From CAZIKB01 sp964539665 (GTDB taxonomy: Bacteria > Zhuqueibacterota > Zhuqueibacteria > Oceanimicrobiales > Oceanimicrobiaceae), in the NCBI GenBank assembly GCA_964539665.1, contig CAZIKB010000114.1:1-21200 (forward strand): a stretch of DNA of 21,200 nt. The letters are read 5' to 3'. Shown here one piece after another: positions 16,115-21,200 of the stretch. Under the pieces are notes generated by a model, which made no database searches, was not told where the DNA came from, and saw nothing but the letters and a program-made list of their open reading frames with translations. Position 1 is the stretch's first letter. Every line of letters starts with the position of its first letter. A program made the position numbers and the translations under genes.

Positions 16115-18494
16115 AGCCTGGGCACTGGCATCCATTAATTTTGATAGTGCCAAAATCAGGTCAGGGCATTTAATTTTAGCTCTGCTCACAAGTGAAAACC
16201 TGGCTCGCCTTGTGAAAGAAATATCAGATGAATTTGAATTAATTTCAGTGGAAGCATTGCAGGAAAAATTCCATAAAATTGTGGTCGATTCCGAAGAAGA
16301 CAAGCAAGAAACGCTGTCGTCTGTGCCTGAAACAGCCAAGACAAAAGCAGCCGGAATCACAAAAACACCTGCCTTGGACCAATTTACTATTAACTTGACC
16401 GAAAGCGCTAAAAAAGGCGAAATAGACCCGGTGCTTGGTCGGGATTTTGAAATCCGGCAAGTGGTGGATATTCTTACCCGGCGCCGTCAAAACAATCCCA
16501 TTTTGGTGGGTGAAGCCGGGGTTGGCAAGACGGCAGTGGTTGAAGGTTTTGCACTCAGGGTATCTATCGGTGATGTGCCTCCTCCACTCAAAAATATTGC
16601 GATTCGCACACTCGATTTGGGTTTGCTGCAAGCTGGAGCTGGAGTAAAAGGTGAATTCGAGAACCGACTCAAGTCCGTAATTGCGGAAGTGAAGGCTTCG
16701 GCCCAGCCGGTGATTCTGTTTATCGATGAAGCACACACCATGATAGGCGCGGGCGGTCCGGCCGGCCAGGGCGATGCCGCCAACCTGCTCAAACCGGCCC
16801 TGGCCCGAGGCGAACTGCGAACCATTGCTGCCACCACCTGGGCTGAATATAAAAAGTACTTTGAAAAAGATGCTGCTCTCACCAGACGATTTCAACCGGT
16901 CAAGGTCGAAGAGCCAGTTGAGGATCTGGCGGTTAAGATGATGCGTGGTCTGGTCTCGACCCTGGAACAACATCATAACGTGCGCATTATGGACGAAGCG
17001 GTCAACGATGCCGTCCGACTCTCCCACCGTTACATCACGGGGCGTCAGCTACCAGACAAGTGCGTCAGTGTTTTGGACACGGCCTGCGCACGGGTGGCGA
17101 TTGCGCAAACCGCCATCCCTGCACCGATTGAGGATTGTCGCCGACAGATTGACCAGATTGAAGTTGAAGTCGGCATTCTCCAGCGCGAAGAGATCGCAGG
17201 AGGCGATCATAAGGAACGCTTAAAGGCACTCGAGAAGGAAAAGGTCGAAGTCGAATCAAGATTGACCAAGCTGGAGAAGCAGTGGGAAGAGGAAAAGAAA
17301 ATTGTGGAAAAGATGCTTGAAGTGCGCCAAAATCTGGAGGCGAATGCCGCATCTGCGCAGAAGCAAAACTCCGAGGGGAATGGTTCACTCAAGCCGGCCG
17401 AGGTGAAGCGACTGCAAGCGGAGCTCTCGCAATTAGATAAGAAATTTGAACAGATACAAGGCGAAACACCGCTCATGAAAGCGTATGTCGATGGCGGAAT
17501 CGTGGCGGAGGTTATATCTGGATGGACCGGCATTCCGGTTGGCAAGATGCTGACTGATGAAATCAAAAGCGTTTTGAATCTTAAGATCCTTCTGGAAGAG
17601 CGCGTCATCGGGCAGTCCCATGCACTTGAAGACATCAGCCAACGCATTCGTACGGCACGTGCCGGTCTGGAAGATCCCAATAAACCCGTCGGCGTATTCT
17701 TGCTGGTTGGCCCAAGTGGGACTGGCAAGACCTTAACCGCCCTGAACCTGGCGGATATACTTTATGGCGGGGAGCGCAACATGGTGACCATAAACATGTC
17801 CGAATACCAGGAAGCACACACAGTCTCTGGCCTGAAAGGTTCGCCGCCCGGGTATGTTGGTTACGGCGAGGGAGGCGTGCTCACCGAGGCCGTCCGCAGA
17901 AAGCCGTACTGCGTTTTGCTGCTTGACGAGATAGAAAAGGCCCACCGTGACGTTAGAGAATTGTTTTACCAGGTGTTTGACAAAGGTTTTATGGAAGATG
18001 CCGAAGGCCGCCTTATCGATTTTAAGAATACCGTCATTCTTTTGACGTCAAATGTTGGCACAGATTTAATGATGAAGCTGTGCGCGGACGAAGACACCCG
18101 GCCTGATTCAGAGAAATTGACGGAAGCGCTGCGCCCGGAGCTGCTGAAAGTGTTTGAACCGGCGTTTTTGGGTCGATTGATCGTGGCGCCCTACTACCCG
18201 ATTGCAGATGACATCATGAAGCAGATTATCGTCTTAGAGTTGGATAAAATTCGCAAGAGGCTCGAGGAAAATCAAAAAATTGTGTTTTCTTACGATGAGG
18301 CTCTGGTTGAAGCTATCTCCGACCGCTGCACTGAGGTCGAGAGCGGTGCACGCAACGTCGACCACATTTTGACCCGCTCACTACTGCCGGAAATCTCGCA
18401 GGAGTTTTTGGCGCGGATGGCCGAGCAGAAGGCGATTTCGAAGGTGCACGTCTCGGTCGGGAAGGATGGTCGCTTTCAATACAAAATAGCATGA
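16041..18494 (+). CDS. tssH: TssH (ClpV), fragment with both AAA+ domains of a frameshifted gene
   Basis: This fragment carries most of ClpV. Clear ClpV sequence begins at AFSPRIPELI (from 16080). The first AAA+ domain has Walker A GEAGVGKT (from 16509) and Walker B VILFIDEAHTMIG. A long coiled-coil middle domain follows (around 17150-17460). The second AAA+ domain has Walker A GPSGTGKT (from 17709) and Walker B VLLLDEIEKAH, and the C-terminal ClpB-D2-small-like domain ends at 18494. The TTG at 16041 and ATG at 16062 both lack a Shine-Dalgarno, so independent translation is doubtful. If made, it would be a motor lacking the first half of the N-domain, which binds the sheath and, in P. aeruginosa, TagJ. 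The region is clearly more GC-rich than its neighbours. Confidence 0.9.
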   Translation: MTVSRPAMHARQPAFSPRIPELIREAWALASINFDSAKIRSGHLILALLTSENLARLVKEISDEFELISVEALQEKFHKIVVDSEEDKQETLSSVPETAKTKAAGITKTPALDQFTINLTESAKKGEIDPVLGRDFEIRQVVDILTRRRQNNPILVGEAGVGKTAVVEGFALRVSIGDVPPPLKNIAIRTLDLGLLQAGAGVKGEFENRLKSVIAEVKASAQPVILFIDEAHTMIGAGGPAGQGDAANLLKPALARGELRTIAATTWAEYKKYFEKDAALTRRFQPVKVEEPVEDLAVKMMRGLVSTLEQHHNVRIMDEAVNDAVRLSHRYITGRQLPDKCVSVLDTACARVAIAQTAIPAPIEDCRRQIDQIEVEVGILQREEIAGGDHKERLKALEKEKVEVESRLTKLEKQWEEEKKIVEKMLEVRQNLEANAASAQKQNSEGNGSLKPAEVKRLQAELSQLDKKFEQIQGETPLMKAYVDGGIVAEVISGWTGIPVGKMLTDEIKSVLNLKILLEERVIGQSHALEDISQRIRTARAGLEDPNKPVGVFLLVGPSGTGKTLTALNLADILYGGERNMVTINMSEYQEAHTVSGLKGSPPGYVGYGEGGVLTEAVRRKPYCVLLLDEIEKAHRDVRELFYQVFDKGFMEDAEGRLIDFKNTVILLTSNVGTDLMMKLCADEDTRPDSEKLTEALRPELLKVFEPAFLGRLIVAPYYPIADDIMKQIIVLELDKIRKRLEENQKIVFSYDEALVEAISDRCTEVESGARNVDHILTRSLLPEISQEFLARMAEQKAISKVHVSVGKDGRFQYKIA
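16073..16080 (+). other. 4-bp tandem duplication causing the tssH frameshift
   Basis: The sequence reads ACG CCA GCC AGC TTT TTC in the upstream frame. Removing one copy of the CCAG CCAG tandem gives ACG CCA GCT TTT TCG CCT, which translates TPAFSPRIP and joins the two halves into the family-typical NARTPALSPRIP-like segment. The joined gene (15818-18494 minus 4 bp) is 891 codons including the stop. A 4-bp direct duplication is a known product of replication slippage and is not a homopolymer error. Confidence 0.88.
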
Positions 18495-18804
18495 TAATTT
18501 ACTGCGAGCTGAGTAACATAGATGAGCCATAAATGTCTGATAAGAAGTTTCAAATATTGTATGAGTCATAAAGTAGGTTTAATATGCAATCTTTTGCTAT
18601 ATAACGGTTCACATATCCAAACCGATGCCAATCTTTAGTGAATATTGTAGAAAAGGCAGCGAGTTTAGCAGAAGGACATAAGTATAAATCAACATGAGAG
18701 ATATCAAATTATTATGAAAAAATTCTAAAGATTTTCAGCGAGTTATGTCTAATCTTCTTTTGTTCGATTATGAAGTAATGAAGAATTAAATATGGAGGAT
18801 AAAC
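18495..18804. other. 310-bp AT-rich gap after tssH
   Basis: No gene, RNA or convincing terminator is visible. It contains a 12-bp near-repeat, ATGAGCCATAAA at 18522 and ATGAGTCATAAA at 18561 (11 of 12). A 19-codon GTG-initiated ORF at 18638 has plausible-looking residues but no support. The gap marks a change from GC-rich tssH to AT-rich sequence and is the probable boundary between core and accessory genes. A promoter for the downstream block would be expected here, but I could not assign one. Confidence 0.5.
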
Positions 18805-19152
18805 ATGTCCAAGAAACCAACGATTAAAAATCTGAAGCTACCATCATGTTGTGTTAAACCTCTGAGGCGGATCAATTCTAAACTAGAGAGCGGGCGATGG
18901 ATCAAAAAACTGTTACCTATTAGTCCGTTCGTCATTTTATTTAGCAGTTTAGGTCGTGGTGGTTCTGGCAAGAATGTTCTACCCGTAGTTCACTTTTCAG
19001 AAACACACTGGGACATATTGGCTGAAGCCCTCGTAGCTGTCAATATCATAACTAAAGAGAGTTGTAAAAAGGAAGCAGCCTTGCATGCATTAAAGCACTC
19101 TGGCGGGGAGGTGGGGCAATTTTGGGAAGCATTGCGGGAGTCTTTCATGTAA
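18805..19152 (+). CDS. Hypothetical protein, 115 residues, first gene of accessory block
   Basis: I do not recognise this protein. It is basic at the N-terminus (KKPTIKNLKLP, RRINSKLESGRWIKK), has one short hydrophobic stretch (LLPISPFVILFSSLG, about 36-50), and a helical C-terminal half rich in Ala, Lys and Glu. The hydrophobic stretch is too short and too internal for a standard signal peptide. The start is well supported by GGAGG at 18794-18798, 6 nt before the ATG. The stop is 15 bp before the next ATG, whose Shine-Dalgarno overlaps this stop codon, so the two are likely coupled. Position beside T6SS effector-like genes suggests an adaptor, immunity protein or small effector, but nothing in the sequence decides this. 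Confidence 0.6.
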   Translation: MSKKPTIKNLKLPSCCVKPLRRINSKLESGRWIKKLLPISPFVILFSSLGRGGSGKNVLPVVHFSETHWDILAEALVAVNIITKESCKKEAALHALKHSGGEVGQFWEALRESFM

Positions 19153-19167
19153 GGAGCTACAGGTATT

Positions 19168-19470
19168 ATGGGCATAGCTGGGGGAAGTGGTCCTGATATG
19201 AGCGATCACCTTGCGGATCTTGGATTGCGTCGGCGTCGAATGGCTAGACGCTCTCTGGCAGCGCTTCGACCGTACTTTGCTACGGATGGCCGGGTTGAGC
19301 TTCACGGATGCGAAGTCAGGAGGGGGCGGTTTGGAAGCGGACTAATTCAGGAGCTATCCTCTGCTTTTGGTGTACCAGTATCGGCCGGTGTGCGTACACA
19401 ATTTGCTGGAGGAGCAAGCACGTTTAGATTCGAGGATCCGGTGCGTACCGCTTATCCCGGCGGAAAGTAA
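19168..19470 (+). CDS. Small protein resembling the C-terminal half of a DUF4347/caspase-like domain
   Basis: The 100-residue product has a basic helix (LRRRRMARRSLAALRPYF, 20-37), then a strand and turn VELHGCEV with H46-G47-C48, then FGSGLIQELSSAFGVPVSAG and a final TAYPGG. This order (helix, hydrophobic strand ending in GC, helix, V-x-A-G strand) resembles the second half of DUF4347-type domains, which have a caspase-like look, with the cysteine after the strand. The upstream half, where a caspase-like catalytic His would be, is absent or very short, so activity is doubtful. AAGGAG (19151-19156) precedes the start and overlaps the stop of the previous gene. Its composition is more GC-rich than both neighbours. 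It could be a toxin fragment or an effector accessory domain. Confidence 0.5.
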   Translation: MGIAGGSGPDMSDHLADLGLRRRRMARRSLAALRPYFATDGRVELHGCEVRRGRFGSGLIQELSSAFGVPVSAGVRTQFAGGASTFRFEDPVRTAYPGGK

Positions 19471-19615
19471 TACGCACAAGCTCTGCCGGTGTGCCTGGAG
19501 GATATTCAGGAATATAAAGGCGCTAGCGTGGTGAAGGATAAGGAGAGTGCATGTTTCCGTGGTGTAGAATGATGATTTTTAATGTGATGTAGAATAGAAT
19601 AATTATGAGGTCCTC

Positions 19616-20038
19616 ATGTCAGAAAGGGATAATTTTTCAGACACTCAAAGAAAACACCTTCTTGGATTGAACTCAGAGGCAGTATCTCGTCGTTGGCCTT
19701 CAGAGTTTAAAGGAAAAAATGATCATTTTATGTGTGAGAACTGTAAATGGGTGAATGACAATTCAACCCTGTTTGAAATCGATCATATCCTACCGTGTGT
19801 GGAAGGTGGAACGGCAAATCGTTATGCGCAGGATGACTACAGCCGAATTTTGGCCGGAGATCTAGAGCAACTCCATAAATCCGGAATTAACTCTATGGTT
19901 CTCTGCCGTGGGTGTAACCGGGGAAAGGGCAAAAAGCAGTTTATACCGGGTGGTAGTGGCTATGCACACAAAAGTCCATATAAGCAAATGGACCGCTACC
20001 CGGATCATATTTATTATGGTGGTCCGTTGCCGTATTGA
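19616..20038 (+). CDS. Small HNH-family nuclease, candidate T6SS effector
   Basis: The 140-residue protein is an HNH domain with almost nothing else. It has a zinc-knuckle pair C40-x2-C43 and C97-x2-C100, the catalytic D56-H57 in FEIDHILP, then a typical EGG turn, N92, and the CRGCN ending at N101 followed by GKGKK. HNH proteins cut DNA with one metal ion. About 40 residues follow the domain (to YYGGPLPY). AUG 19616 is preceded by ATGAGG (19605-19610). Its position two genes before vgrG, next to a metallopeptidase of effector type, makes an antibacterial DNase effector plausible; HNH toxins are established among T6SS effectors. No PAAR, MIX or Rhs domain is fused, so it would have to travel as cargo. 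No obvious immunity gene lies beside it. A restriction or homing nuclease is the alternative. Confidence 0.78.
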   Translation: MSERDNFSDTQRKHLLGLNSEAVSRRWPSEFKGKNDHFMCENCKWVNDNSTLFEIDHILPCVEGGTANRYAQDDYSRILAGDLEQLHKSGINSMVLCRGCNRGKGKKQFIPGGSGYAHKSPYKQMDRYPDHIYYGGPLPY

Positions 20039-20094
20039 AAGAAAGTGTAATAATGCAATCAGTTGAGCAGCACACATAGCAAGAAATCACTGAA

Positions 20095-20801
20095 ATGATT
20101 TTGGCAGGTTTTACAAATGATACTCAAGGTCCATTGGGTAGAAGTGGAGAGCCCTTGACCACAACACCTGGTCCGCTGGGGAAAAATGACTCAAAAGATC
20201 CAAACTATAATTTTTACAGTGACCTTGACGTTGATAAAAAATCATTTATTCAAAAACAGTTGCCAAGGCAATCGATCTACTTTCGCAGGTCATTAAAATA
20301 TCAAACAGCGCTGTCGATGATAAGTTCGAAAGATCCCGATGGACTTACTTCAAGCATGCTCTAAATGAGTTCTTTAAAGTAGAGTTAGAAGTCAAGCCAG
20401 AAATCGTTGAGCCAACAGTAGAAGAAATTATTGCCAAATGGAAAAAAATGAAAGCGAAGTTGCAGCAACCGCTAACGATCGAAATTTCGGAACCAGGCTG
20501 GTTAGCGAAATATTCTATGTGGATGCGCGAAAAACTGGGGAGCGTTGACAAAATGGCCACACCAATCGCAAGAGCCATTGGTTCAAACAAAATAAAACTC
20601 TTTGAACCTGGTTTCTTTGAAGACAATACTGCCTATCAAACTCTTGTTCATGAAGCTGCACACTTGATGGGAATCGGTGGTGATATATATTTTATGGAAA
20701 AAGGTTTGGAAAAAATGAAATCCACTGAGCAAGCTTAACTTCAAGCGGACGGTTTTGCTCAGTTGACTGAAAGAATTGTACAAAAATATGGTAAACTGTG
20801 A
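20095..20801 (+). pseudogene. Zinc metallopeptidase (HExxH, M35-like), broken by a frameshift and an in-frame stop
   Basis: Three pieces make one protein. Piece one (from ATG 20095) has a Pro/Gly-rich N-terminus with two GPLG repeats and reads well to about 20250. The frame then changes; adding one A to the A5 run at 20252-20256 (or the A6 at 20236-20241) continues it as TVAKAIDLLSQVIKISNS. Piece two carries HEAAH (20649-20663) and then GGD-x-Y, the look of M35-type (Asp-zincin) peptidases, where the Asp is the third zinc ligand. TAA at 20736-20738 cuts off a last piece in the same frame, LQADGFAQLTERIVQKYG, ending at TGA 20799-20801, which resembles the NADxYA motif of that family. Repaired, it has about 235 codons. 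Such peptidases occur as T6SS effectors next to vgrG. Only the zinc-site half (ATG 20448-20738) could be made as it stands. Confidence 0.7.
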
Positions 20802-20825
20802 TCCTCAAATAATTAGGTGAGGTAA

Positions 20826-21200
20826 ATGCTATATACCCAGGACACCAGATTTATAAAAATCGACACCCCTTTGGGAAAAGATGTTCTTCTTCTCGAGAGT
20901 TTCAATGGCAGTGAGGCGATCTCCAACCTTTTCAGCTTTGGCCTGGAGTTCCTTTCTGAAGACCCATCCATTAATTACGATGATATTGTTGGACAGAATG
21001 TAACTCTTATAATTCGTTTAATGGATGACACCGAAAGATATTTCAATGGCTTTATCAGCAAATTTTCCCAGGGTAGTAGCGATACGCACTTCACTTATTA
21101 CAACGCAGAGATGGTTCCCTGGCTCTGGTTCTTAACCCTCACATCCGACTGTCGTATTTTTCAAAATAAGACTGTTCCGGAAATAATCGAGAAGATTTTC
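20826..21200 (+). CDS. vgrG: VgrG (TssI), spike protein, N-terminal 125 residues (3' truncated by window)
   Basis: From ATG 20826 the frame stays open to the end of the window. The start LYTQDTRFIKIDTPLGKDVLLLESFNG is typical VgrG, followed by LFSFGLEFLSED, DIVGQNVTLIIRL, RYFNGFISKF and the EMVPWLWFLTLTSDCRIFQ segment, which belongs to the phage gp27-like N-terminal domain. VgrG trimers tip the Hcp tube and carry effectors and PAAR proteins. AGGTGAGG (about 20815-20822) is a good Shine-Dalgarno. Whether the gene has a C-terminal effector extension or is followed by PAAR and effector genes cannot be seen. It sits 24 bp after the broken metallopeptidase, the usual place for a VgrG cargo gene. 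Confidence 0.92.
   Translation, partial: MLYTQDTRFIKIDTPLGKDVLLLESFNGSEAISNLFSFGLEFLSEDPSINYDDIVGQNVTLIIRLMDDTERYFNGFISKFSQGSSDTHFTYYNAEMVPWLWFLTLTSDCRIFQNKTVPEIIEKIF

Noticed and set aside
16245..17027. A long 260-codon minus-strand ORF inside tssH, with others nearby.
   Set aside because: It is antisense to strong ClpV coding sequence in GC-rich DNA, where long shadow frames are common; no family resemblance or RBS.
18638..18697. A 19-codon ORF starting GTG in the post-tssH gap.
   Set aside because: Too short, no Shine-Dalgarno, no recognisable family.
19551..19592. A 13-codon ORF from ATG 19551 with a good AAGGAG before it.
   Set aside because: It ends after 13 codons and the peptide has no meaning that I can support; it could be a leader peptide or chance.
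20236..20256. Programmed or transcriptional slippage on the A6/A5 runs to produce the metallopeptidase.
   Set aside because: The runs are short for transcriptional slippage, the codon phase does not give an A AAA AAG type site, and the additional in-frame TAA would still truncate the product.
1..21200. CRISPR arrays, tRNA or rRNA genes.
   Set aside because: No regularly spaced repeats and no cloverleaf or rRNA-like sequence were seen on either strand.

Overview
The window is most of a type VI secretion system (T6SS) locus, all on the + strand, cut at both ends: it begins inside tssK and ends inside vgrG. The set tssK-L-M, tagF, tagJ (impE), tssA-B-C, hcp, tssE-F-G, tssH (clpV), vgrG is the proteobacterial T6SSi type. 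The pairing of TagJ and TagF with this core resembles the subtype of Pseudomonas aeruginosa HSI-I. The DNA is visibly AT-rich (not counted), with a clearly more GC-rich block over tssH. A proteobacterium, perhaps a gammaproteobacterium, is the best guess; the species cannot be told from this sequence.

Layout. 1-4524: tssK 3' end, tssL and tssM, the baseplate connector and inner-membrane complex. 4550-8371: tagF, tagJ and tssA (regulation and sheath assembly). 8406-11080: tssB, tssC and hcp, the contractile sheath and inner tube. 11081-11985: a poorly understood insert with a small hairpin element bounded by imperfect inverted repeats, an unrecognised 144-residue ORF, and a gap with a perfect 16-bp palindrome. 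11986-15271: tssE, tssF and tssG, baseplate. 15330-15767: a small GIY-YIG nuclease-domain gene wedged between tssG and tssH. 15818-18494: tssH, the sheath-recycling ATPase. 18495-20801: an accessory/effector-like block holding an unknown 115-residue ORF, a 100-residue ORF with a caspase/DUF4347-like motif, a small HNH nuclease, and a broken zinc-metallopeptidase gene. 20826-end: vgrG, the spike.

The main surprise is that three genes are broken. tssM lacks one base near 2626, so its two halves lie in different frames. tssH carries a 4-bp tandem duplication (CCAG CCAG, about 16073-16080) that cuts the ClpV N-domain from the AAA+ domains. The metallopeptidase gene needs one added base in an A-run and has an in-frame TAA where homology-like sequence continues. 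In each case one simple edit restores a family-typical protein. Either the T6SS is decaying or silenced in this strain, or the assembly has indel errors; reads would decide. The small nucleases and the metallopeptidase beside vgrG are effector candidates by position and domain, but no immunity gene is recognisable.
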